From assembly GCA_000320545.1 (NCBI GenBank), contig ADNK01001071.1:31001-95000 (forward strand): 64,000 nt of DNA. Reading direction: 5' to 3'. The position numbers and the translations under genes are program-made. Below the pieces are notes generated by a model, which worked only from the letters and a program-made list of their open reading frames with translations, did no database searches and had not been told where the DNA came from. Below, in pieces: positions 51,790 to 59,721 of the stretch; position 1 is the stretch's first letter; each line of letters begins with the position of its first letter. The DNA comes from Bigelowiella natans CCMP2755. Lineage: Eukaryota > Cercozoa > Chlorarachniophyceae.

Positions 51790-54700
51790 CTAAAGTATCT
51801 ACAACACGGCAAGTAACCAGTGCGGAAAGGCTGCATAGTTGTAGGAGTTGAGGAGCCTACAAGATCCTCCGCAATCTTCCGCACAGCTTTGTTGCTAGTG
51901 TCGGCGACGTAGAGGAACGTCTGTCCTCTAAGACTCACGACAGTGTCCATTGGATTGTTAAAGCGGGATTCCTTCGCATAACCGTCTCGCAGATTCATTG
52001 GTCTTCCTACTCCAGCGACACGGTCAACCTTCCTTGTCTTGAGGTCAAAGCTGCGGATCATTGAATTGCTTTCATCTGTTACGTAGAGGATCGCTGGCGA
52101 CCGATTACTGTCGATCTGGATTCCGCGCGGGTTGAAAAACTTGGCAAGCGTCGCCGCCCCATCTACCATTCCGTACGAGTTGCGAACGCCAGCGAGCGTG
52201 TTTACCGAATACGTACGAAGGTTAACTTCTCGGATGAGGTGGGAGTTGTACTCAGTCACGTACAAGATGGGAGCCTGGCTGCCATCCGGGGTGACACATA
52301 AAGAAACCGGGTGGGAAAGCTTCGCAGTGGATAGCGAGCCGTCCACTTGCCCCGATGTGCTTCCGACGACGGTTTCAACCTCGCGCGTCATCGATAGCTG
52401 TGAGACCATCCTGATCCTATGGTTGTTATAGTCGGCGACGTATATGTGAGGCCCCTCCGTCCCCGTTTTGATGTGCACGGCAACGTCTTTCGGAGCATTG
52501 AAACGCGCAGCAGGGCCGTTGCCATCGGCGTATGCCCCAGAAGCCTTGCCTGCGATCGTGTCCATGGTTTCTGCCTCAATGTCCATCATGCGGACGCTGT
52601 GGTAGTTGTCATCAGCGATGAACAGCAAGCTTTTCCCTTTCCAACGGACGAAGTCAAGCCCCTCGGCTGGACCAATCCGAGAATTCATGGCAGCCTAAAA
52701 TACAAATGACAGGAGCGCGAGATCAAATCAACTCTCTCTCAACTTAACAGACAGGCAATAGAAAGGGGGACTAGAAAGAAGGGCGTAAAAGCAGCAAGAC
52801 GGCTATCGCCATTTTCGATTACAATTGGCACTACTCATACTGCAACTTGTATACATCTCATACCCCGTCAATACAGCCAGCAGAGCCCGTGCCGGCTATA
52901 ACTTTGTGCGTCTGGTCTCCGGGCTTAACCATCCTGAGCTTGTAATCTGACGTAACGAGGTATATCCTCCCCGTTTCCGGGTCCATCGTTATGCTCTGCG
53001 GATTCATGATACTGGCGGTCGTCGTCGTAATCGCATCCAGCGCATGGAGGCCGATGCCACGGCTGGTTGGCGCAGATGTACCCTTTTGAGGCGACCTAGT
53101 CACAGGAGAGACAGAGGGTGCCCCAGCGGCTGTTCCCTGTTTGACGGTGCGAATGCGGCCATTGTTCATGTCAAGAACAAATACAGTTTTTGTGGCGCTA
53201 TCGACAGATATCTCCCGTAGGTAATTAAAACGTGCTGTTGATCCAGGGCCGTCGCGGGCAGTCCCTAGCTCGGTTGTTCCTATGGATATGAAGGCCGCCC
53301 ATTCCGACATGAGGGATTAGGGTAATATAATTATGATATATCGAAAATACACATACGCGCGCGCGCGCGCGCACACACACACACAAACTATATGTATGAT
53401 AGAGAAAGCATGTGTGCCTACTTTTGCGCAAGCAGTAAATTACACAAAGTGGTGAGGATGCACGAGATTCAGACATACAGTTGGGCTGCCTAACACTCTC
53501 CCTCTCCTACTAACTGCTGCTAATACTATAAAGCATGTACTGACCTGCAACAAGCACGGTTTGCTGGGTAGAAAGGTCGATACAGCGTACCATGTGATTC
53601 CCATATTCAGAAATGTAGAGATTGGGCGGGGTGACTGACGTATCAGCTACAATCCCGTAGGGTTGGGTGAACTGTGCTAAACTTGCACTTCCATCGATTT
53701 CGCCAGGAGCCCCTGATATCCCAGCCAGCGTCGAGACCTTCGGAGGAAATGGAAATGCAACAGAGAAAATGGAGATTAGTATAAATCGATGCCAACCGAA
53801 TAGGTAACATGATCACATAAAAATCTCAAGCCCGTTGAAGACTCCAGTCACCGCCGATGGAGAATGATAAAATGTAACTGGCGACGATTGATGAAGAATC
53901 ACATGTATCACTCGTCCCTTATTTCCGACCCTAGCCTACCTGTTGCGTGGCGAAATCAAGTTTCCTGATGATATGGTTGGAAAAATCTGTAACGTAGAGG
54001 ACAGGATTGGCAGCCGCAGAATTCTCAAGTGTGAGACTATTAGGGCTGTTGAACGTCGCTGTCGAAAAGGCGCCGTTTGCGGAGCCTGCTGATCCTCCTG
54101 CAACTGTATCAATAGTACTCGCGGCGGGGTTGAAAACACGAATTGCGTGATTATTTGAATCCGCGATGTAAATCTTAGTAGTGCCAGAGTAGACGTGCAG
54201 GGCCAGCTGTCGCGGCCGGTGCAGTGCGCTGCTCAGTGCAGGCCCATCGGATCTAGAATGTTTCACAAAGGAACAATTTAGCATATGGGATATGAATGGG
54301 AATTCAAGCTTATCGAGGAGAGAGGGAGGGTGAGGTTTTGCTGTGGGGGAAACTATTTTTGTCAGCCTAGCAACAAATTTATCAAATCCAAATTCACTTC
54401 CGCACCCCTTCCCCACTCTCTCTAACAGTTGTGTGCATGAGAGTAAGGAGGTGAATACAAGACCTTCCGGCAGAGCGTGTTCCAGCAACGCGATGTGTAG
54501 TCACGATTTCGATACCTAAAGCAGGGGCAGATAGCTCAGATAACGTGTGTTTGCGGGACGAAGTGGAGTGTTGATTCAAGATCTTTTCAAAGTATAATAA
54601 TTACAACAATAGCTATGATACTGCTGATGATGATGATGATAATGATGACAATGACGATGTTTATAGTGGTTATGATGACGGTGAATAAACAAACCTCGCA

Positions 54701-54886
54701 GATTTCTTATATCAAGCTTTCGAATAAGGTGATTCGCAGAATCCGCTACATAGAGAACCTACATTGTCGCAAACATGCAAAACCAGTCAGTTTTCGCGAA
54801 AGCACATCACAATATGCATTTTTCTTTACTATTGTGCACGAAATATTTTTATCGTAAGTTGAATGACTGTGTTGGTCTATGGTATT

Positions 54887-54924
<38 letters not shown>

Positions 54925-55869
54925 TTAGTACGCATTATATTTGTCTGCTCATGGTCGAACCAGGTTGGAAAATTCCCTCGTTGCTACGACTCCTTCTGGT
55001 GTATTGAACTTGGACTGTTTGAAATACATTACCGAAGTGAGTACAGATCATCTCATCGCATTCTATAATAAGGAAACAAGTTGAAAGAGATAGTACGTGA
55101 GTTCCAATGCCGTCATTAAAACCAGCGGAACTCTTGGTCCCTGGTTAAGTGCACAAAACATATATTGAAATATTAGTTGAACAACTGCATCATGCAAAAG
55201 GAAAATACCTGCAAATGAACCCGCGAGGCCACTAGTTGGGTTCACACGATATATTTCATGCGTCTGAACAATGATGGTGGTTAGACCGTGGCGCTTGGAA
55301 TACTTAATTCTATGATAAAGTCAATTACACTTGTGGTGACGTAAAGGTATTTTCCCACAGAATCGAATACAGAGGCTTTCGTCCCCGAGAGGCTATGTCC
55401 GAAATAATTTAATTTTGGTAAAGAATCAATGAGCTCATTTGATTAAAAATTGTTGCGTGAAGATGTCAGACCTGGAGGTGAGACTGCTGACAATAGAGTT
55501 ATCAGCAGTAATGACCCCGCCTATTCCAAAGCGAGAATAAAATGCGTTACAACAACTTTTTCATGAATTGGAGATTGAAGTCGGTACTTACTTCTGACAT
55601 TAGGTGCAGCCTGTAACTGGACCTGCTGGATCAAGGACGCGGACGGCCATATATTCGTGGAGTCCGGGATAGATTGGCCCTGATACATCATCGTTAGAAA
55701 TATTTTCATGTACAGTTGCATGAAGAACCTTTACTAAATTCCTTTTGTTAGAGCCTGCGCCTACAACAGATAATAATATACAGCAACATGAGGAATCAAC
55801 GGTCTCAAGCTACATTTAATTATTCATACCATCAAAGTAGATGACAAAGAATAGAGCTATCCAAATCAT
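15207..55869 (-). CDS. Giant multi-propeller NHL-repeat protein (30 six-bladed modules), secreted-looking
   Basis: I read this as one gene of about 40 exons, about 34.5 kb of coding sequence and about 11,490 residues (roughly 1.2 MDa). Exons in transcript order: 55869-55830, 55760-55623, 55520-55472, 55392-55329, 55263-55209, 55140-55097, 55014-54961, 54758-54695, 54515-54464, 54252-53940, 53737-53545, 53279-52864, 52694-51818, 51670-50592, 50379-50290, 50125-49845, 49740-48381, 48090-47549, 47343-44435, 44310-44144, 43973-43499, 43379-43258, 43115-42606, 42320-42129, 41988-41796, 41673-37212, 37080-34334, 34145-33500, 33356-29533, 29289-28012, 27865-26635, 26474-24416, 24248-about 23511, 23419-18703, 18521-18136, 17885-17578, 17482-17150, 17051-16663, 16420-16022, 15902-15207. 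Almost every junction is GT-AG, keeps frame and restores the blade motif, which is the main evidence for one gene. A typical blade reads AGSG..G..DG....ARF.NP.G, then LYVAD.NNH.IR.ID. After six blades a Pro/Thr/Ser linker follows, often ending in RG.P. NHL propellers usually bind protein, RNA or glycan; the ligand here is unknown. An extracellular scaffold role is inferred from the signal-peptide-like start, mucin-like linkers and PAN-like inserts. Unresolved points: frame slips near 28,700, 23,420-23,511 and 47,343-47,549, and whether 15,207 is the true end. Confidence 0.85.
16536..16599 (+). repeat. Compound (CA)n(GA)n microsatellite in a giant-gene intron
   Basis: CA repeats to about 16,562 pass directly into GA repeats to about 16,599, inside the intron between exons ending at 16,663 and starting at 16,420. 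Confidence 0.9.
17993..18090. repeat. (CCCGCA)n hexanucleotide array followed by (TC)n in an intron
   Basis: About eight head-to-tail CCCGCA units lie at about 17,995-18,043, preceded by CCCAAACCC words, then TATATA and a (TC)n tract to about 18,088. All lie inside the 249-nt intron between exons 18,521-18,136 and 17,885-17,578 of the giant gene. On the coding strand the array reads GCGGGT repeats, G-quadruplex-prone. Confidence 0.9.
18703..23419 (-). CDS. Giant gene exon 34: rest of propeller 24 and propellers 25-27, most of 28
   Basis: The largest exon, 4,717 nt without a stop. Linkers lie near 22,990 (TSPAPTAHPTTRSP), 21,880 (TISPTATPISEVAKP), 20,780 (DLPTPAPTTPYDY) and 19,690 (TASPTSTPTVSPTKNPTDT). 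Repeats follow the same six-blade order, and blade 5 again carries RNPP.(L/I)LV or DPPMLYVTE. The open frames seen on the plus strand across this block are shadows of the repeat. The donor CTG|GTAAAT at 18,702 joins exon 18,521 in frame (NLAGL|VVDEN). Confidence 0.9.
23511..27865 (-). CDS. Giant gene exons 31-33: propellers 21-23 and part of 24
   Basis: Exons 27865-26635, 26474-24416 and 24248 to about 23511. Linkers near 26,820, 25,540 and across the intron 24,416/24,248 (SPTRNPVT|VTPTMTYNP) close propellers 21, 22 and 23. The intron at 24,249-24,415 sits exactly inside a linker, as at 50,380-50,591 and 18,522-18,702 near other module ends. The 3' end of exon 33 is uncertain: the GTGAGT donor at 23,510 leaves the next exon one base out of frame. 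Confidence 0.85.
28012..29289 (-). CDS. Giant gene exon 30: end of propeller 19 and propeller 20, with an internal one-base frame shift
   Basis: The exon begins with the last blade of propeller 19 (AIYWTDISTNTIRFA), the linker near 29,150, and blades 1-2 of propeller 20. After YGNGDGPGITSGF the frame breaks at the CCC run (plus-strand GGG at 28,699-28,701). Dropping one C restores RNPNDVSVKV and the rest of propeller 20. Splice phases on both sides fit only if one base is removed. The result is a sequence error or a real frameshift that would truncate the protein after about 60% of its length. Confidence 0.75.
29397..29431 (+). repeat. (CA)n microsatellite in a giant-gene intron
   Basis: CA dinucleotides in the intron between exons 33,356-29,533 and 29,289-28,012. 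A run of about 13 G lies at 29,506-29,519 next to the splice donor. Confidence 0.9.
29533..33356 (-). CDS. Giant gene exon 29: most of propeller 16, propellers 17-18 and most of 19
   Basis: A 3,824-nt exon. Linkers near 32,690 (TQSPTGVPIGPPTIRR), 31,610 and 30,500 separate propellers. Propeller 17 shows the layout clearly: blade 1 QIMYVAGSDHRIHEV, blade 2 WLYVVDESYHQIRRI, blade 3 HVWVTDYQSHMIRKI, blade 4 VLYITDYYGAIVRKL, blade 5 PPILYVNDYNTHWVRAI and blade 6 KIYIFEYNNRAVRMI. This establishes six blades per module. The 3' donor lies next to a poly-G/C tract (29,508-29,520) and the following (CA)n tract; the junction AA|G at 29,533/29,289 keeps frame. Confidence 0.9.
33500..37080 (-). CDS. Giant gene exons 27-28: propellers 13-15 and start of 16
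   Basis: Exons 37080-34334 and 34145-33500. Linkers near 36,380 (TTAPTQTKAPTLTG), 35,320 (APTGSPVPGTSGPT) and 33,980 (VPTLSPTKRGIPL) close propellers 13, 14 and 15. The intron between them holds a purine-pyrimidine alternating (CG)n(CA)n tract at 34,259-34,312. The exon 28 start at 34,145 (GG|G TAC GAG GCT CAA) restores the sequence YEAQFYQPS. Propeller 15 has the most divergent final blade (YVVDRGTYSFREI) of this stretch. Confidence 0.85.
34259..34312 (+). repeat. (CG)n(CA)n tract in a giant-gene intron
   Basis: Alternating purine-pyrimidine GC repeats followed by CA repeats, a sequence type that can adopt Z-DNA. A similar pair is at 53,357-53,386 and at 4,357-4,375. Confidence 0.9.
37212..41673 (-). 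CDS. Giant gene exon 26: propellers 10-12 plus flanking parts, with a tandem PAN/Apple-like insert
   Basis: A single 4,462-nt exon without a stop. It begins in the last blade of propeller 9 (ARFNNPKRM), then linkers near 41,530, 40,380, 38,730 and 37,630 separate propellers 10, 11, 12 and the start of 13. Propeller 11 carries two cysteine-rich PAN-like modules in blade 3 (about 39,385-39,850). Blade 5 of each propeller again shows the PP.LYV.E or PPFVYVSEYG signature. The donor after GGCTCTCAG at 37,212 joins QDGINKYARFYYP at 37,080. Confidence 0.9.
39385..39850 (-). other. Tandem pair of PAN/Apple-like modules inserted in propeller 11
   Basis: Two consecutive modules of about 70 residues interrupt blade 3 of propeller 11. 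The first reads CVDDFPASGYSSEVSFC, then EQC, SFYAY and GRCCMH. The second reads CTNSFSSSGQSDEVKYC, then DVC, TSFWVYT and GRCCMKTSY. Both end in a GAYY/GGYYE closing strand. The blade then resumes with VIVYVADRNNHRIRRI. They resemble each other and the single insert at 46,640-46,870 in cysteine order, so they probably arose by duplication. Family assignment is by pattern only. Confidence 0.6.
41796..44310 (-). CDS. Giant gene exons 20-25: propeller 8 and most of propeller 9 in short exons
   Basis: Six exons (44310-44144, 43973-43499, 43379-43258, 43115-42606, 42320-42129, 41988-41796) finish propeller 8 (linker SPTRVPITKGPS, about 43,350-43,270) and build most of propeller 9. Each intron of 119-285 nt interrupts a blade and each junction restores it, for example DYSNG|AIREIRR at 43,499/43,379 and RDGM..FAQFYNP after 42,320. 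The introns carry (GT)n (43,133-43,164) and (TA)n (44,034-44,066). Splice phases sum correctly across the whole block. Confidence 0.85.
44435..47343 (-). CDS. Giant gene exon 19: propeller 6 with one PAN/Apple-like insert, propeller 7, start of propeller 8
   Basis: This 2.9 kb exon starts with a linker tail (RGSPM) and runs through propeller 6 (linker near 45,960), propeller 7 (linker near 44,880) and the first blades of propeller 8. Between strands of blade 3 of propeller 6 it holds a cysteine-rich segment at about 46,640-46,870 with the order CSTDFPTSGY, HCLDLC, CTHFWVH, GKCC and a closing GAYY. This resembles the short PAN/Apple-like modules in the other insert of this gene. The blade resumes with RLFVADMYNHRIREI. 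The 3' splice donor (TATGC|GTAAG at 44,434) joins exon 44,310-44,144 in frame (YAYFNYP). Confidence 0.88.
46640..46870 (-). other. PAN/Apple-like cysteine-rich insert in propeller 6
   Basis: Inside blade 3, between GISLKRY and LFVADMYNH, the frame encodes about 75 non-NHL residues with six to seven cysteines: CSTDFP..GY..E...C...C.......C..FWVH.......GKCCLH. PAN/Apple domains bind protein or carbohydrate and occur in secreted adhesins. The assignment rests on the cysteine spacing and the DFP.SGY start shared with the pair of inserts at 39,385-39,850. A search against the PAN Pfam models (PF14295, PF00024) would decide it. Confidence 0.6.
47549..53279 (-). CDS. Giant gene exons 12-18: end of propeller 1 and propellers 2-5
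   Basis: Seven exons (53279-52864, 52694-51818, 51670-50592, 50379-50290, 50125-49845, 49740-48381, 48090-47549) carry the last blade of propeller 1 and propellers 2 to 5. Linkers fall near 53,080, 51,820, 50,340, 49,000 and 47,550. The 90-nt exon at 50,379-50,290 encodes only linker (PTRCPTDTMNPTSAPSMRG), flanked by phase-0 introns; the codons on both sides continue the same module. Introns here contain (TA)n/(GT)n tracts (48,240-48,295, 51,760-51,785) and a CG/CA tract at 53,357-53,386 in the intron upstream. The last junction of this block, 47,549 to 47,343, is one base out of frame with the consensus GTAAGT donor. Confidence 0.85.
48238..48300 (+). repeat. (TA)n(TG)n compound microsatellite in a giant-gene intron
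   Basis: TA repeats run into TG repeats in the 290-nt intron between exons ending at 48,381 and starting at 48,090. Confidence 0.9.
53545..55869 (-). CDS. 5' end of the giant gene: signal peptide, short N-terminal domain and most of propeller 1, in 11 small exons
   Basis: The first exon (55,869-55,830) follows an in-frame stop and encodes a hydrophobic start, MIWIALFFVIYFD, that looks like a signal peptide. Exon 2 (55,760-55,623) adds a non-repeat stretch of about 45 residues. It can be joined through a weak donor (GTCCAG at 55,622) to exon 3 in frame. A stronger-looking GTAAGT donor near 55,587 leads to an in-frame stop in this reading frame. Exons 3-11 (40-315 nt) assemble propeller 1 up to blade 5, for example LVLYVADSANHLIRKL split over 54,961/54,758. 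Most of these exons are too short to stand out as open frames; they were found by following blade motifs and phases, and cumulative length agrees with the expected phase at every junction. Exon 1 is the least certain part because no transcript evidence is visible. Confidence 0.65.
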
Positions 55870-57098
55870 CCTGGAGGCTGGTAGATGCTAGGAGGATCTC
55901 AGGCAGCTCGCAATAGGATCAGCCAGCTCCCATTGCCATTAGAGCCTCCATCCACGCTTCGTTTCAATAGTAGGGTTTGAATATACAGTGTTTATTTTGC
56001 AGGAGATTTTACCCATCCGTCAACAAATACGAGGCATTTCCAACAGGAATGTCGAATCATCAATGAAATCAGAGTATCTTGAGCGTAACTGGTCAAACAG
56101 CCTCGACAAACCAACACATCGCGTTTATGAGGGCCGTGTGGTGAAAACTTTTGTCGTCGTACATGGTTTAGCCTAATTATGAAGTAAGTGATTGAAACCG
56201 ATTGAAAAGATTAACTTCTTCTACATAAAATTTTTTATAAGTCATATTTGCATGACGTTGGGTTGAAACAAAAGATATTTTCTTTTTTTTGGCAGCACCG
56301 TAGCACCGTTTCGTTTTTTTTCTTCGGAAAAGCTGGAAAATGTTCTCCGGACTGCTTTGGAGGAAAATCACGACCATTTGCTGAGTGCGGCAGGGTCGGC
56401 AGGATGGCAGGCCTGCCGATTGTCCTGCCGATATTCGCGGTAGTGTCGGAATTTAAGGCCTGCCGATTGTCCTGCCGATATTCGCGTGGAATTTAATAAA
56501 TCGGTCGAATTTCCCTGCCGGCAGGGAGCGAGACTCCATCCCACCAGTGCGCTTCCCTGCCGGCAGGAAAATCCCCGGGGATTTCCGGGGACCCAGCGTT
56601 GCCTTCATGGAACTTTCATAATCTGCACTGCTCCATCCAAATACATCGCAAAAATTTGTCCTAAATTTTGACTACTGCTCACTGATCACACCGCGATTAC
56701 CAAGGCAATCCCCGCGACTGTCAGCAGATGCCGGCAGGCCTGCCAAATCAGGCCAGAGTCAGAGAGTAAAACTCCAAATCCTTCCGACACTGCCACCCTG
56801 CCACCCTGCCGGCAGGGTCGGACTCTGCCGCACTTAGCAAACGGGTCATCAATTTGAAGAGAGAATACATGACTGTCTCTGGAGACGACATGGAGTCTGG
56901 GAGGATATCAAGGCTGGATCTGGAGATGACATGGAGTCTCGAGTAGATATCCGTGAACAGAACGCATTTCATATTCGGCTTCTAACTGATCGATCCCCTT
57001 TCCCCCGCCCTGAGAGGCCGTGTGTGCTCTGCTTTTCCCTCGATACATGTTTCCAAGCATTGTTAAAAATGTAATGTTGGAAAGTAGGACTGCGAGCG
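55870..57098. other. Spacer between the giant gene and engB
   Basis: The giant gene and engB are divergent here, so promoters of both should lie in this spacer. No exon was recognised. Its middle is occupied by the inverted-repeat element listed separately; the remainder is AT-rich without named signals. Confidence 0.5.
56370..56850. mobile_element. Putative non-autonomous element with imperfect terminal inverted repeats (MITE-like)
   Basis: The left end contains TTTGCTGAGTGCGGCAG at about 56,378-56,395. The right end, read on the other strand, contains TTTGCTAAGTGCGGCAG at about 56,825-56,842. Both continue into GTC and GGCAGG-rich sequence. A GTGTCGGAA word near 56,443 has an inverted partner near 56,784. 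Inside are several CCTGCCGGCAGG palindromes (near 56,514, 56,563 and 56,807) and a 30-bp direct repeat at 56,410 and 56,457. No transposase frame is present. No target-site duplication was confirmed. Confidence 0.5.
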
Positions 57099-57344
57099 TT
57101 GGAGGGCGGAGGCAAAAGCGGCAGGCGAATCATGAGGTGGTTTCGAGCGCTAGTTTTGTCTCTGAGACGAAATTCTGATTTTGACTTTCTGGATCCCTTT
57201 CCGGCGATGATCCACCATGAATTTTTAGAGGTACGGAAGGGAAGGCCAGAAGAAAGGAGAAGAATATGCAGGCTCAAATACGTCGTCGAGTTCAGGTTGT
57301 TCAGATGATAATATTTAAGCTGCTCTTCTAGTATAGCATAGTAA

Positions 57345-57380
<36 letters not shown>

Positions 57381-59608
57381 AAATTAGGGCACTGGGAAAA
57401 GAGATCGAAATGCAAGATACCAGAATCGATTCAAAGGTATTTAGGAATCGTGTCTAATCGAAATCTCTGGTCCTAATGGGGTGGGTCGGTAGATCTTATG
57501 GTTGACATCTTGCTGTCTCTTTTGTAGCGGGAACCTCTCTCGTCTATTTGGGGTCCACAGATAAAGCTGAAGGTGCTTTCACAGTAGCAGAACCCTTTAC
57601 TTTCACCTTCTATATTCAGCTAACCATAATCTTCCACTGTAAGATTTGCTCCCTCACAAGTCTAAACTCCCGGAAATTGCAATATTCGGCCGCTCGAACG
57701 TGGTGATGTGAGAAGAAAAATGCTTTTTTCAAACATCTCGACCGTCTGCATAAATCTGACCATCTTTATTACTGATTTTATGGTTTGTTCAGGGAAAGTC
57801 TAGTTTAATGAATATCCTGACTGGGCGCAAGGTTCGTATTTGCATATCAAGCACGTCATCGTCCTAAATTATCTAATCTTCTTCTTCTTCTTCTTCTTCT
57901 TCTTGTACTTATACTTGCAATCACTTTATAAGAAAATGTGCGTGGTCTCGAAGCGCCCTGGATGCACGAAGGTTTAAAATTTTAGCAGCCAGTTTTGCTT
58001 TTAATTAAGAGTTCGTGTTCTTTTTTCTTTTTTCTGTGGATGTATATTTCAGGCTCTCCATTTCTTCTGTCTCAAAAATTCGTTCTCGCTCGTAGATACT
58101 CCCGGCTACGGTAAAAAACAGCATTGCACCGCCACTCCTCGTCGTTGGTATTAATCCCATCCGCTACCATCATCGTCATCGTCGTCGTCACTTATGTTCA
58201 GGTTTCGCAAGAGGAATGACCCCACAGAAGATGGAGCAGTTATGGAATCTGATATGGTTGTACGTAACCAAGGTGCGTCAGCAGCTTAACCACTCGGATT
58301 CACAATATGTAGTCGAAATATCGATCTAGATTCTTACTACCCACAGCTGTACTAGTAAAAATAATTGCGTTTGACTAGGATTCAATTGATATCCTGTATC
58401 ACTATAAATATTAGGGAAGGCTGCTCAGAGGGGGGCTAGTACTTCTTGACGCAAGACGAAATCTGGGGAGCACGGAACTAGGTGCCGCCATTTCCTTCAT
58501 TCTAGTCACTACGTATTGTTTGTAGTAGAACAGTACTACGAACAGGAGAAACTCTGGTAGTCGGTAGATGGTGGTAGTAGCAGTAGTAGTAGAAGTAGAG
58601 TGCAGTTAGTAGTGGTAGTACAAGATGAGCAGCGTTGGAACAGTCAGGAGGTAGACAATAAGGAAAGTGCAATTTTCGCTGCGATGAGGCTAGGGTATTG
58701 TCGTGAATTATAACTTTTAAGATGAGGCTAAATATGCTTTGAAACACACACAAAGTACACGCACGCACACACACACACACACACACACACATATTTATAT
58801 TATATATACATATAAAATACTGCAGACCTGTTGAATATCTTCAAGGAGCGCGATCTTCCCATATGCCTAGTGCGCACAAAGATGGACAAGATGAACAAGG
58901 CACGCGGGCATGCCATTCTCACGGAGACCGCGCAGCAACTAGCTGATGGTAGGTCCAAAGTTGTTGCAGCTGTAGTGGATATGATGGTGGTGCGGATTGT
59001 GTAGAAGACGACTGTTTCGTCATGGTGCCTAGTATTTTTCTACGAGGAAGCTTGGATGTACACAATTCGCGATGCGAGCACGATTCTGTTATAGAGCTTC
59101 TATGTTGGAGGGCACATTGTTAAAAGCGTTTGTCTACCACCCACAACAGCAAATCTCAAGGCCTCGGTGGTAGGAGTCTCCTCCCTTAAACAAACCGGTA
59201 TCTGGCTATGCACGTATTACCCCAACAACATCATAGATCCAATCATGCATCCACCACTATCATCAGCAGTATACATAATTATGACTTACGTCGTTGACGC
59301 CCGCCGCGCCCTTGCGGATAATACACAGGAATTGTTGAGCTTTGGGCGCGTATTCGTAGCATGGCATCATCCGGTACCCATCCAGTCCCGCGGCAAACTC
59401 ATTTTTTTAGATTTAACGGTGGCTCATAGAACTGCTATTTCACTGCGTAGGGAACCGAAAAGCCCGAGCTGCTTCCGACGGAACGATGCCGTCAAATCCG
59501 GGACACCTTGCTGACAAAAACGAAGGCGAAGGAGAGCTCGAAAACGATGAGCAGGAAGAAGAAGACGAAGAAGAAGATGATGATGATGATGATGGTGATG
59601 ATATATAG
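57099..59608 (+). CDS. engB: EngB/YihA/YsxC-type ribosome-assembly GTPase
   Basis: Eleven small exons join in phase: 57099-57230, 57661-57702, 57793-57831, 57933-57971, 58053-58110, 58202-58272, 58415-58481, 58826-58948, 59150-59197, 59329-59373 and 59451-59608 (822 nt, 273 residues). All G motifs are present in order: G1 GRSNVGKSS, split over 57,702/57,793; G2 threonine in KRPGCTK; G3 DTPGYG; G4 TKMDK; and G5 GVSSLKQTG, followed by IVELWARI. EngB binds GTP and acts in large-subunit assembly. Nuclear eukaryotic copies usually serve mitochondria or plastids. The C-terminus is an acidic tail (LENDEQEEEDEEED) encoded by a GAA/GAT microsatellite. The start is uncertain: ATG at 57,099 or 57,132. 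Confidence 0.85.
57342..57380 (+). repeat. (ATC)n microsatellite in the first engB intron
   Basis: About twelve ATC units between exons 57,099-57,230 and 57,661-57,702. Confidence 0.9.
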
Positions 59609-59685
59609 GAGGAGGAAGATCGATGAGATGTGAAAAGGAACCCCACTGATAGTTGGAAACAGTATGATTAAGATAGAAAATATAG

Positions 59686-59721
<36 letters not shown>

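Noticed and set aside
55521-55721. Alternative start MQLYMKIFLTMM for the giant protein
   Set aside because: It leads to propeller 1 through a good GTAAGT donor, but the competing frame gives a longer protein-like exon 2 preceded by a signal-peptide exon. Kept only as a possible alternative transcript.
15207-55869. Several independent NHL genes in tandem
   Set aside because: Blades and linkers are split by introns that join in phase across every module boundary I tested, and only one signal-peptide-like start and one terminal stop were found. The mismatch at 47,343-47,549 keeps a small doubt.
59167-59514. Plus-strand open frame of 115 residues inside engB
   Set aside because: It reads through two introns; the spliced frame gives the conserved VSSLKQTG-IVELWARI end of EngB instead.
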